Origin: Paraburkholderia caballeronis
GTDB lineage: Bacteria > Pseudomonadota > Gammaproteobacteria > Burkholderiales > Burkholderiaceae
Length of the DNA stretch: 64,000 bases
Reading direction: 5' to 3'
NCBI RefSeq assembly: GCF_900104845.1
Contig: NZ_FNSR01000001.1
Coordinates: 2,790,001 to 2,854,000, forward strand
The position numbers were made by a program, and so were the translations under genes. This document shows positions 55,860-64,000 of the stretch, piece by piece. Every line of letters starts with the position of its first letter. Positions within the stretch are counted from its first letter, which is position 1. The notes beneath the pieces were generated by a model. It was not told the origin of the DNA. It saw nothing but the letters and a program-made list of their open reading frames with translations, and did not search any database.

Positions 55860-57758
55860 ATGCCCAGCTACCGCGACTTTCACCGGGAGTCGATCGACGA
55901 CCCGGAAGGCTTCTGGCGCCGCGAGGCGGCGCGCATCCATTGGGAGACCCCGTTCAGCGACGTGCTCGACCGCTCGAACCCGCCGTTCGCGCGCTGGTTC
56001 TGCGGCGGCCGCACGAACCTGTGCCACAACGCGGTGGACCGCCACCTCGCGGCGCGCGCGCAGCAGGACGCGCTGATCTACGTGTCGACGGAGACCGGCA
56101 TCGAGCGCCGCTACACGTACGCGAGCCTGCATGCCGAAGTAAACCGGATGGCCGCCGTGATGCGCTCGCTCGGCGTGAAGCGCGGCGACCGCGTGCTGAT
56201 CTATCTGCCGATGATCCCCGAAGCCGTGTTCGCGATGCTCGCGTGCGCGCGGCTCGGCGCGATCCATTCGGTGGTGTTCGGCGGCTTCGCCGCGCCGAGC
56301 CTCGCCGCCCGCATCGACGACGCGCGCCCCGCGCTGATCGTCACCGCCGACGCCGGCGCGCGCGGCGGCAAGGTGATCGACTACACGCCGCTCGTCGACG
56401 AGGCGCTCTCCCGCGCGCAGCACGCGCCCGCGCAGGTGCTGCTGATCGATCGCCAGCTTGCGCCGGAACGGTTGAAGGCGCCGTACATCGTCGATTACGA
56501 ACCGCTGCGCGAACAGTATTTCGACGCGCACGTGCCGTGCGAATGGCTCGAATCGAACGAGCCGTCGTACGTCCTGTACACGTCCGGCACGACCGGCAAG
56601 CCGAAGGGCGTGCAGCGCGACGTCGGCGGTTATGCGGTCGCGCTCGCCGCGTCGATGGAATACATCTTCGAGGGCCGCCCCGGCGACGTGATGTTCACCG
56701 CGTCGGACATCGGCTGGGTGGTCGGCCACAGCTACATCATCTATGCGCCGCTGCTCGCCGGACTGACGACCGTGATGTACGAAGGCACGCCGGTGCGGCC
56801 GGACGGCGGCATCTGGTGGCGGCTCGTCGAGCAATACCGGATCAACCTGATGTTCACCGCGCCGACCGCGATCCGCGTGCTGAAGAAGCAGGACCCGGCG
56901 CTGCTGCGCGCCGCCGACCTGTCGAGCCTGCGCACGCTGTTCCTCGCCGGCGAGCCGCTCGACGAGCCGACCGCCGCGTGGATCGGCGACGCGCTCGGCA
57001 AGCCGGTCGTCGACAACTACTGGCAGACCGAGACCGGCTGGCCGATGCTCGCGATCCAGCGCGGCGTCGAGGCGCTGCCGCAGAAGCTCGGGTCGCCCGG
57101 CGTGCCGGTGTACGGCTACGACCTGCGGCTGCTCGACGAGCATACCGGCGAGCCGTGCGCGAGCGGCGACAAAGGCGTGATCGCGCTCGGCTATCCGCTG
57201 CCGCCGGGGTGCATGTCCACCGTGTGGGGCGACGATGCGCGCTTCGTGAAGACGTACTGGCAGAGCGTGCCGGGGCAGCACGTGTATTCGACGTTCGACT
57301 GGGGCGTGCAGGACGACGACGGATACGTGACGATCCTCGGCCGCACCGACGACGTGATCAACGTTGCCGGGCATCGGCTGGGGACGCGCGAGATCGAGGA
57401 GGCGCTGTCGAGTCATGCCGCCGTTGCCGAGGTGGCGGTGGTCGGGGTCAACGACGCGGTGAAGGGACAGGCGGCGATCGCGTTTGTGGTGCTGCGCGAT
57501 GCCGGGGCGGTGGACGATCCGGATGCGGCGAAGAAGCTCGAAGCGGCGCTCGCGGCGACCGTCGACCGGCAACTCGGCGCGATCGCGCGACCAGCGCGCG
57601 TGCACTTCGTTTCGTCGCTGCCGAAAACGCGGTCGGGCAAGCTGCTGCGGCGGGCGATTGCGGCGCTGGCGGAAGGACGTGATCCGGGGGATCTGCCGAC
57701 GATCGAAGATCCGGCGGCTTTGGTGCTGATTCGGGAGGTGGTGATGGGGCGTGGGTGA
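55860..57758 (+). CDS. prpE: Propionyl-CoA synthetase
   Basis: 632 residues from ATG 55860, with GGAGG 9 bases upstream. ANL/acyl-CoA synthetase: the N-terminal DFHRESIDDPEGFWRREAAR is typical, YVLYTSGTTGKPKGVQRD is the P-loop, DNYWQTETGWPML and LGRTDDVINVAGHRLGTREI are the core motifs, and the acetylatable Lys is in LPKTRSGKLLRR. Text around WVVGHSYIIYAPLLAGLTTV supports PrpE over Acs, but acetate use cannot be excluded. It activates propionate for the methylcitrate cycle; no prp genes are adjacent. Confidence 0.92.
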   Translation: MPSYRDFHRESIDDPEGFWRREAARIHWETPFSDVLDRSNPPFARWFCGGRTNLCHNAVDRHLAARAQQDALIYVSTETGIERRYTYASLHAEVNRMAAVMRSLGVKRGDRVLIYLPMIPEAVFAMLACARLGAIHSVVFGGFAAPSLAARIDDARPALIVTADAGARGGKVIDYTPLVDEALSRAQHAPAQVLLIDRQLAPERLKAPYIVDYEPLREQYFDAHVPCEWLESNEPSYVLYTSGTTGKPKGVQRDVGGYAVALAASMEYIFEGRPGDVMFTASDIGWVVGHSYIIYAPLLAGLTTVMYEGTPVRPDGGIWWRLVEQYRINLMFTAPTAIRVLKKQDPALLRAADLSSLRTLFLAGEPLDEPTAAWIGDALGKPVVDNYWQTETGWPMLAIQRGVEALPQKLGSPGVPVYGYDLRLLDEHTGEPCASGDKGVIALGYPLPPGCMSTVWGDDARFVKTYWQSVPGQHVYSTFDWGVQDDDGYVTILGRTDDVINVAGHRLGTREIEEALSSHAAVAEVAVVGVNDAVKGQAAIAFVVLRDAGAVDDPDAAKKLEAALAATVDRQLGAIARPARVHFVSSLPKTRSGKLLRRAIAALAEGRDPGDLPTIEDPAALVLIREVVMGRG

Positions 57759-58141
57759 ACGCGCGGGGGTGTCGCGGAAGATGCGGGCGTCGGTGCGGGA
57801 ATGACCGCGCCAGCTGCGATATTTCCGGCTGATGCGGCTAACGTTTCGCTGTGAGGCGTTCTGTCGTTTCTGCGGTATGGGTTCGCTGATGGAGGTCGCG
57901 AGGCGGCCAATTTCGGACCGTTCGCGAACGTCCGTTTTCGAGTCGCGCATATCATGCGGGAAAACGATTCTGGGCGGGCTACGCTTCCTGGACTACTCTT
58001 TTGCGTGCAGATGCGCGCCTCTCTTCCATAAACCGCCCTTCGGTGCTGATCGGGCCCGGGCAAAGCGCCACTGTTTCAGGGCAGGAAGAGAATCGATGTA
58101 CGGAACGAACGGCGCTGCCCTGAATGGTTGGAGTTTGTGCT
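57759..58141. other. Intergenic, 383 bases, with a fall in GC
   Basis: Between prpE and the Cache protein gene. GC falls visibly after about 57800. I see no coding frame with a ribosome site, no hairpin followed by a T run, and no clear insertion-sequence end. Confidence 0.4.
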
Positions 58142-58627
58142 ATGAACGGCAAAACCCTCTTGACCAGCATGCTGTTACTGGGATTATTCTGCTCCGCGTT
58201 GCCTGCATTTTCTCAGTCATCTCCGCCAACGTCCGACACTGCAAAACAAACCGAAGCGCTGGTCGACAAAGCTGCCGCGTTAATTGACAGCAAAGGCAGG
58301 GCCGCGTTTTCCGAGTTCAGAATCAAAGGCAGCGAGTGGTTCCATGAGGATACTTATCTGTTCGTATACGACCTGAACGCAAATGTCTTGTTGAACCCGG
58401 CCTTCCCAGCCCGGGAAGGGACGAACGTCCACGGCCAGAAAGATTCGAACGGCAAGCTGTTTCATGATGCCATGATCGAGACGGCCAAAACGGCAGGATC
58501 AGGCTGGGTCGACTACATGTTCTTAAGACCAGGGCAGACTCAGCCATCGCATAAATGGACCTATGTGAAGTCAGTCACGATTAACGGAGTTCCAGGTCTG
58601 GTGGGTTCGGGCTTCTATTCGGAGTAG
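58142..58627 (+). CDS. Secreted single-Cache-domain protein
   Basis: 161 residues from ATG 58142. The signal peptide is MNGKTLLTSMLLLGLFCSAL with a likely cut after AFSQS. The rest is one Cache_2-type sensor fold: YLFVYDLNANVLLNPAFPAR, NGKLFHDAMIETAKTAGSGW and YVKSVTINGVPGLVGSGFYS. Such free-standing periplasmic Cache proteins bind small ligands, often carboxylates, and may feed a receptor. The gene is AT-richer than the flanking prpE and mtnN genes, so recent transfer is likely. No signalling partner is adjacent. Confidence 0.85.
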   Translation: MNGKTLLTSMLLLGLFCSALPAFSQSSPPTSDTAKQTEALVDKAAALIDSKGRAAFSEFRIKGSEWFHEDTYLFVYDLNANVLLNPAFPAREGTNVHGQKDSNGKLFHDAMIETAKTAGSGWVDYMFLRPGQTQPSHKWTYVKSVTINGVPGLVGSGFYSE

Positions 58628-59181
58628 ATTCCGGCGAGCCTCGGTTGGCCCGTGCAGATGGCACTTATCATTCGAACGTTGAACGACTGCTTTCGGCCTT
58701 CGAATTCCACGGTTTGTACTTCCGCTTAGGGACGTTCTGCGACCGCCGGCAGAGGCACATACAGTTTCCTCCTTCATCATCGCGTCCATCGGCCTCGACG
58801 ACACGGCGCATGGCCCGCACACCATGCGGCGGACAGAGGCTTCGCTGAGTTTGAAACTACGATCCGGTATCCCGGCATCGAGGTAGACGATACGCCAGAA
58901 ATGGCGAAAGAAACGAAGGTCTGACGCAACAGCCGGCGGGCGGTCGCTCGCCGGCCCACCTCTGCCGATCACGGCTCGCCAGGACCATGCTGTTGATGCC
59001 ATCAGGAATGGCGCTAGTGGCAATACGGCTCATCGTTACCTCGTAATACCGCTCGCCGGCGCGACGCCTGGCCCCACTAAGGTCTTCAGGGGCAATCAGC
59101 GTCGATTTCCCAGACCATCGACATACGCGGTGCAATCAGCGCAGTAACCGTTAGAATTGCGGCTTTAGCGCGGAATACGCC
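58628..59181. other. Intergenic, 554 bases, no gene seen
   Basis: Mixed-composition stretch before the helicase gene. Short frames exist on both strands (the longest is 150 codons at 58571-59023, minus) but none shows a ribosome site or recognisable protein text. It probably contains the helicase promoter and decayed DNA from a past insertion. Confidence 0.4.
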
Positions 59182-60627
59182 ATGTCTTTTGCCTCGCTTG
59201 GCCTGATCGATCCCTTGCTGCGTAATGTGCAGGACCTCCATTACCAGACGCCTACGCCGGTGCAGGCCAAGGCGATTCCTGCCGTGCTCAGCGGCAAGGA
59301 CGTCATGGCCGCGGCACAGACCGGCACGGGCAAAACGGCGGGGTTTGCGCTGCCGCTGTTGCAACGGCTGGTGCAACACGGCCCGGCGGTGTCCAGCAAC
59401 CGCGCGCGTGTTCTGGTGCTGGTGCCCACGCGTGAACTGGCCGAACAAGTGCTGCAAAGTTTCATCGGTTACGGCAAAGGCCTCGATTTACGATTCCTGG
59501 CCGCCTACGGCGGCGTGAGTATCAACCCGCAGATGATGAAGTTGCGCAAAGGCGTGGATGTGCTCGTTGCCACGCCGGGCCGTTTGCTGGATCTCCATCG
59601 CCAGAACGCAGTGCAGTTCGATCAGGTACAAACGCTGGTGCTGGATGAAGCCGACCGCATGCTGGATCTGGGCTTTGCGCGCGAACTCAACGCCGTCTTC
59701 GCAGCGTTGCCCGCCCAGCGCCAGACGCTGCTGTTCTCCGCCACGTTTACCGACGATATCCGCGCCATGGCGGCGGGCATTCTGCGCGGCCCGGTCAATA
59801 TCAGCGTCAGCCCGCCCAATGCCACGGCCAGCAAGATCAGGCAGTGGGTGGTGCCGGTGGATAAAAAGAACAAGCCGGACCTCTTCATGCACCTTGTGGC
59901 TGAGAACAACTGGGAGCACGCGCTGGTGTTCGTCAAAACCCGCAAAGGCGTGGAATACCTGGCGGCCATGCTGGATGAAGCGGGTTATGCGGTCGACACC
60001 ATCCACGGCGACAAACCGCAGCCCGCGCGCCTGCGTGCGCTGGAGCGCTTCAAGACGGGCGAAGTCAATATGCTGGTAGCCACCGACGTGGCTGCGCGCG
60101 GGCTCGATATCGACGACCTGCCGCTGGTGATCAATGTCGATCTGCCGATCGTGGCGCAAGACTATGTGCACCGTATTGGCCGCACCGGCCGCGCGGGCGC
60201 CAGCGGCGTGGCGGTGTCCCTGGTGTGCGCCGATGAAGCGCCGCTGCTGGCCGCGATTGAAGCGCTGATCCGGCAAACGCTGCCCCGTGAAGAAGAGCCG
60301 GGGTTTGAAGCCGAACACCGCGTGCCGCAAACCAGCGCAACGGGCGAGATTATCAAGAAACCCAAAAAACCCAAGAAGCCCAAAGTGCCGCAAGCCGCGC
60401 CGGGCGCCATGCAGATGCCCGGCAAAAAACCGCGCCCGCAAAGTAGCGAAAACAACCGCAGGCCTGCGGCGCAGCGCGCTGTCGCCGCAGGTAAAGGCAC
60501 GAGCTTGTCCGGCGGCAATCCATTCAGCGTGCAAAAGCCACGCAGCAAACCCGCCAGCAAGCCTGTCGCGGGTTCACGCAAGCCAGCCGGCAAACCCGCC
60601 GGTGGTCGTGGCAAACGTCAACCCTGA
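59182..60627 (+). CDS. rhlE: DEAD-box RNA helicase, RhlE type
   Basis: 481 residues. Helicase motifs in order: Q motif (FASLGL ... YQTPTPVQAKAIP), I AAQTGTGKTA (44-53), Ia PTRELAEQ, II VLDEADRMLDLGF, III SATF, IV ALVFVKTRKGVEYLA, V LVATDVAARGLDI, VI YVHRIGRTGRAG. The C-terminal 110 residues are Lys/Pro/Arg-rich with repeated KKPKKPK units, an RNA-binding tail. It remodels RNA in ribosome assembly or decay. Codons ending in A or T are more frequent than in neighbouring genes, suggesting a different origin. Confidence 0.95.
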   Translation: MSFASLGLIDPLLRNVQDLHYQTPTPVQAKAIPAVLSGKDVMAAAQTGTGKTAGFALPLLQRLVQHGPAVSSNRARVLVLVPTRELAEQVLQSFIGYGKGLDLRFLAAYGGVSINPQMMKLRKGVDVLVATPGRLLDLHRQNAVQFDQVQTLVLDEADRMLDLGFARELNAVFAALPAQRQTLLFSATFTDDIRAMAAGILRGPVNISVSPPNATASKIRQWVVPVDKKNKPDLFMHLVAENNWEHALVFVKTRKGVEYLAAMLDEAGYAVDTIHGDKPQPARLRALERFKTGEVNMLVATDVAARGLDIDDLPLVINVDLPIVAQDYVHRIGRTGRAGASGVAVSLVCADEAPLLAAIEALIRQTLPREEEPGFEAEHRVPQTSATGEIIKKPKKPKKPKVPQAAPGAMQMPGKKPRPQSSENNRRPAAQRAVAAGKGTSLSGGNPFSVQKPRSKPASKPVAGSRKPAGKPAGGRGKRQP

Positions 60628-60643
60628 CTGTGAAACACGATTA

Positions 60644-62131
60644 ATGATGATTCAATCACTCCGAGAGCAGTGGCTTTCGAAAATCCCTGGTAATGTGCTT
60701 GCGGGCCTGACTTCGGCGTTCGCCCTTGTCCCTGAATGCATCGCCTTTGCGCTGGTCGCGCAGGTGAATCCTCTGATGGGACTTTACGGCGCCTTCATAA
60801 TCTGCTCGTTGACCGCCATCTTTGGCGGAAGACCCGGAATGATTTCGGGCGCCGCCGGCTCGATGGCTGTCGTCATCGTCGCGCTCGTTGTTCAGCATGG
60901 CGTCCAATACCTTCTGGCCACCGTTGTCCTGAGCGGCGCGCTGATGATGCTTTTTGGACTATTGCGTCTGGGCAAGCTGATTCGCATGGTGCCGCATCCG
61001 GTGATGATCGGATTCGTGAACGGCCTGGCCATTATCATCGCGATGGCACAACTGGAACATTTCAAGCGGACGACGCCTCAAGGCAGCGTATGGCTGCAAG
61101 GGACACCGTTATGGGTCATGTGCGCCCTGGTTGGGCTGACGATGCTGATCGTCTACCTTCTCCCCCGCATTACCAAAACTGTCCCACCGGCCCTTGTCGC
61201 CATCATCAGTGTCGGACTGCTCAGCCAGTTCATGCATTTGCCGACGCGAACCCTGGGGGACATGGCGCATATCGCGGGTGCGTTCCCGGCTTTTCATCTG
61301 CCGCAGATACCGTTCGACCTTGAGACCTTTCGGATTGTCTTTCCTTACGCGCTGCTCATGGCCGTGGTGGGTTTGCTGGAAACCCTGCTGACGTTCAATC
61401 TCACCGACGAGATTACCGAAACCCGCGGACGCCCCAATCGCGAGTGTCTCGCTCTCGGTGCGTCAAATGTCGTTTCGGGCCTGTTCGGCGGCATGGGCGG
61501 CTGCGCGATGATCGGTCAAACCATGATCAACCTGAGTTCGGGCGGACGCAGCCGTCTGTCGGGAGCGACGAGCGGCGTCATGATCCTTATGTTCATTCTC
61601 TTCCTGTCTCCGCTCATCGAGCGGATTCCATTAGCCGCGCTGGTCGGGGTTATGTTTGTTGTCGCACAGCAGACTTTTGCATGGGGATCGCTTCGGATAC
61701 TCGGTAAAGTTCCGCGGAGCGACGCCCTGGTGGTCATCGCGGTGACGATTATTACCGTTTTCACCGATCTGGCGATTGCCGTACTTTGCGGCATCGTCAT
61801 AGCCGCATTGAACTTCGCCTGGCAGCACGCGCGCGAAATACGCGCCGAGGTAAAAAGCAGCGATGACGGCACGCGGACCTACGCCCTGCATGGCACCTTG
61901 TTCTTCGCATCCACCGCGAATTTCCAGGAGCTTTTCCAGCCCCAAACGGATGCACAGGAAGTCATCGTCGATTGCCGACATTTGCATGTCGCGGATCACT
62001 CCGCAATCGTCGCTTTTGAGACGCTGAGGGACCGCTATCAAAAGACAGGGAAGTGTCTGCGATTTGCAAATTTATCGGCTCGCAATCGGCATATTCTCGA
62101 ACGGGCTGGCGTTTCCCTGATTAACGGCTGA
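60644..62131 (+). CDS. SulP-family anion transporter with STAS domain
   Basis: 495 residues from ATG 60644, only 16 bases after the helicase gene. About 11-12 transmembrane segments carry the SulP pattern (LVPECIAFALVAQVNPLMGL, GGRPGMISGAAGSMAVVIVA, GMGGCAMIGQTMINLSSGGR). The C-terminal 110 residues are a STAS domain (YALHGTLFFASTANFQELF, VIVDCRHLHVADHSAIVAF). The family moves sulfate, bicarbonate or dicarboxylates by proton or sodium coupling; this substrate is not predictable. Composition matches the helicase, not the flanks. Confidence 0.93.
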   Translation: MMIQSLREQWLSKIPGNVLAGLTSAFALVPECIAFALVAQVNPLMGLYGAFIICSLTAIFGGRPGMISGAAGSMAVVIVALVVQHGVQYLLATVVLSGALMMLFGLLRLGKLIRMVPHPVMIGFVNGLAIIIAMAQLEHFKRTTPQGSVWLQGTPLWVMCALVGLTMLIVYLLPRITKTVPPALVAIISVGLLSQFMHLPTRTLGDMAHIAGAFPAFHLPQIPFDLETFRIVFPYALLMAVVGLLETLLTFNLTDEITETRGRPNRECLALGASNVVSGLFGGMGGCAMIGQTMINLSSGGRSRLSGATSGVMILMFILFLSPLIERIPLAALVGVMFVVAQQTFAWGSLRILGKVPRSDALVVIAVTIITVFTDLAIAVLCGIVIAALNFAWQHAREIRAEVKSSDDGTRTYALHGTLFFASTANFQELFQPQTDAQEVIVDCRHLHVADHSAIVAFETLRDRYQKTGKCLRFANLSARNRHILERAGVSLING

Positions 62132-62139
62132 CGCAGGCC

Positions 62140-62168
62140 AGGCACAAGTTGGCATACTCGTTGTGCCT
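62140..62168. repeat. Inverted repeat after the SulP gene
   Basis: AGGCACAA at 62140-62147 and TTGTGCCT at 62161-62168 pair across a 13-base loop. No T run follows, so termination is doubtful. It lies between the convergent SulP and nucleosidase genes. Confidence 0.5.
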
Positions 62169-62239
62169 TGAAAAGGATCATGCCGAACGGCCCGGAAGGG
62201 GTGCGGATTCAACCGCCGCCTTCACCGTCCCACGCCATT

Positions 62240-63034
62240 TCACCGCGATCCGGACGCCCGCCCATACCCCGCCAGAAACCGCTTCAAAATCCCCGTGGAA
62301 TAACTACCCGCCAGTTCCGCGAGAAACGACTCGAACGAAGCACTGGCGTGCTCGTCGGCCGTATCCGAAATCGTCCGCACGACCGCGCACGGCACGTCGT
62401 ACTCGTGACAAACCTGCGCGATCGCCGCCCCTTCCATCTCGACCGCCAGCGCCTCCGGCAGCAACGACCGCAGCGCCCCGACTGCCTGTGCGCTCGCGAC
62501 GAACTGATCGCCGCTGATCACCAGCCCGCGATGCACGCGCGGCGTCGCCGTGTTGAACCGCGCCGCCAGCGCCGCCCCCTCTTCCGCGATGAACCGCTCG
62601 CACGCATCGGCCAGCGCGGCCGCCAGCATCGCATCCGCATCGAACCTCGCGCGCCCGAGCAACGGAATCTCGAAGCACGGAAAGAGCGGCGACGCATTCA
62701 TGTCGTGCTGTAGCAGCGTGTCGCCGACCACCACGTCGCCGATCCGCACGTCCGGCCCGACGCCGCCCGCGACGCCGGTGAACACGATCGCATCGACGTC
62801 GAACGCATGGATCAGCGCGCTCGCGGTCGCGGCGGCCGCGACCTTGCCGATCCGCGCGAGCGTGACGACACACGGCGCGCCGTGCACGGTGCCGACGTGA
62901 TAGTCGCGCCGGCCAAGCGTATGCGTGACGACGCCCGACCCGGCGCGCATCGCCGCGAGCAGGTCGCCCAGTTCCTCGGGCAGCGCGGCGAGCACGCCAA
63001 GCGGACGCGCGGGCGCAACAGACGGAACGTTCAT
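62240..63034 (-). CDS. mtnN: 5'-methylthioadenosine/S-adenosylhomocysteine nucleosidase
   Basis: 264 residues, a little longer than E. coli Pfs (232). It cleaves adenine from MTA and SAH, clearing methylation by-products. Family motifs: LGVLAALPEELGDLLAAM, IVFTGVAGGVGPDVRIGDVV, the substrate block LAVEMEGAAIAQVCHEYDVP with its Met-Glu, and VRTISDTADEHASASFESFL with the catalytic Asp. Convergent with the SulP gene. Another PNP-family nucleosidase specificity cannot be fully excluded. Confidence 0.92.
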   Translation of the reverse strand: MNVPSVAPARPLGVLAALPEELGDLLAAMRAGSGVVTHTLGRRDYHVGTVHGAPCVVTLARIGKVAAAATASALIHAFDVDAIVFTGVAGGVGPDVRIGDVVVGDTLLQHDMNASPLFPCFEIPLLGRARFDADAMLAAALADACERFIAEEGAALAARFNTATPRVHRGLVISGDQFVASAQAVGALRSLLPEALAVEMEGAAIAQVCHEYDVPCAVVRTISDTADEHASASFESFLAELAGSYSTGILKRFLAGYGRASGSR

Positions 63035-63095
63035 CGCTGGATCTTCCCCGTATCAGTATCGGTATCGTGATCGATCGCGCGCGCGGTCACCGCGG

Positions 63096-64000
63096 TCACT
63101 CGACCGGCTGCAGTTTCGCGACCGCGAGCGCGAGCCACTTCTCGCCGTGCCGCTTGAAGCGGACCTGCGCCTTCGCATCGGTGCCGCTGCCTTCGAGCGC
63201 GGTGATCGTGCCTTCGCCGAACTTCGTATGGAACACCTGCTGGCCGACGCGGAAACCGGTCTCGGCCGCGCGCTGCTCGTTCGCGAACGCGGGCAGCGGC
63301 GCGGACGACTCCACGTAGCTGTCCCGGCTGGCGCCGCGATCCGGCCGCGAAAACCAGTCGCGCCCGTAACCGGCGTTGTCCGACCGCCCGCCCCAACGCG
63401 CCCCCGCCTCGACCTTCGGCGTGAGCCACTTCAGCGTTTCCTGCGGCAGTTCGTCGAAGAAGCGCGAGCGCACGTTGTAGCGCGTCTGCCCATGCAGCAG
63501 CCGGCTCTGCGCGAACGACAGATACAGCCGCTCCTTCGCGCGCGTGATCGCGACGTACATCAGCCGGCGCTCTTCTTCGAGGCCGTCCGCTTCCATCGCG
63601 CTGTTCTCGTGCGGGAACAGTCCTTCTTCGAGACCGGTGATGAACACCGCGGTGAATTCGAGCCCCTTCGCCGCATGCACGGTCATCAGTTGCACTGCAT
63701 CCTGGCCCGCCTGCGCCTGGTTGTCGCCGGCTTCGAGCGACGCGTGCGACAGAAAACCCGCGAGCGGCGTCATCAGGTCGGGGTTCTGCGCGGGATCGGT
63801 GATCGCGGGCGCGTCGAGCACTTCGATCTCGCCGTCGTCGGACACGATCTCCGGCGCGGCGGTCGCGCCCGGACGCAGCGGAATCGAGCGCGCGGGCGTA
63901 TCGAGCCCGTAACCCTCCTCGCTGACGAACGCGGTCGCCGCGTTCACGAGTTCCTGAAGGTTCTCCAGCCGGTCCTGCCCTTCGCGCTCGTTCTGATAGA
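63096..64000 (-). CDS. uvrD: DNA helicase II, UvrD (5' part beyond the window)
   Basis: The visible 300 residues are the C-terminal third of a UvrD/Rep SF1 helicase, open to the right edge. The motif V/VI region reads VQLMTVHAAKGLEFTAVFIT, LEEGLFPHENS and EEERRLMYVAITRAKERLYL. The C-terminal 60 residues (FRVGQQVFHTKFGEGTITAL, GEKWLALAVAKLQPVE) are the Tudor-like tail typical of UvrD and PcrA. It unwinds nicked DNA in excision and mismatch repair. Stop at 63096. Confidence 0.93.
   Translation of the reverse strand, partial: YQNEREGQDRLENLQELVNAATAFVSEEGYGLDTPARSIPLRPGATAAPEIVSDDGEIEVLDAPAITDPAQNPDLMTPLAGFLSHASLEAGDNQAQAGQDAVQLMTVHAAKGLEFTAVFITGLEEGLFPHENSAMEADGLEEERRLMYVAITRAKERLYLSFAQSRLLHGQTRYNVRSRFFDELPQETLKWLTPKVEAGARWGGRSDNAGYGRDWFSRPDRGASRDSYVESSAPLPAFANEQRAAETGFRVGQQVFHTKFGEGTITALEGSGTDAKAQVRFKRHGEKWLALAVAKLQPVE

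Noticed and set aside
58571..59023. 150-codon minus-strand frame after the Cache gene
   Set aside because: No ribosome site, no recognisable text, overlaps the Cache gene end; not supported as a gene.

Overview
The window is GC-rich (visibly around 65 percent) and almost fully coding. It looks like the main chromosome of a Burkholderia sensu lato species (Burkholderia, Paraburkholderia or Caballeronia). The assignment rests on the conserved betaproteobacterial order relA, tRNA-Val, thrS, infC, rpmI, rplT, pheS, pheT, ihfA, merR, tRNA-Pro, on the strong G/C bias at third codon positions, and on family-level resemblance of the proteins. No species call is possible from sequence alone.

Layout. 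(1) 1-13272, minus strand: the part of a type VI secretion cluster that builds the sheath, tube, part of the baseplate and the recycling ATPase (tssB, tssC, hcp, tssE, tssF, tssG, clpV), then vgrG and a DUF2169/pentapeptide-repeat protein cut by the left edge. tssA, J, K, L and M are not in the window. (2) 13721-16164: a membrane hybrid histidine kinase and a LuxR-type response regulator, convergent and overlapping at their 3' ends. The divergent tssB/kinase promoter region holds a 13-bp direct repeat and a possible 50-residue membrane protein. (3) 16200-19600: an eroded prophage or island next to tRNA-Pro, with a frameshifted reverse transcriptase of the DGR-like SQ-motif type, small phage-type ORFs and a broken tyrosine integrase. 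(4) 19627-30972: housekeeping translation and stringent-response genes. (5) 31027-50665: metabolic and envelope genes, including an alpha/beta hydrolase, the scoAB CoA-transferase with a divergent PAS-LuxR regulator, a thioesterase, an SDR, ETF-ubiquinone oxidoreductase, aroC, an LplT/PlsC-like fusion, a CBS protein, a homocysteine synthase-type enzyme, wrbA, a GlcD-like dehydrogenase and a LysR regulator. (6) 50821-55662: a four-gene fusaric-acid/aromatic-acid type efflux operon (NodT lipoprotein, FUSC pump, DUF1656, HlyD) divergent from the LysR gene, with a large inverted repeat around its -10 box. (7) 55860-63034: prpE, then a lower-GC stretch with a Cache-domain secreted protein, a RhlE-type helicase and a SulP transporter, then an MTA/SAH nucleosidase. 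(8) 63096-end: the 3' part of uvrD.

The most interesting items are the DUF2169 protein with a threefold internal repeat beside a VgrG with an unusual helical insert, the DGR-like reverse transcriptase relic, the direct repeat between tssB and the kinase, the inverted repeat over the efflux promoter, the palindromes in the infC-rpmI spacer, and the compositionally foreign block between prpE and the nucleosidase gene. No intact undescribed system is evident.
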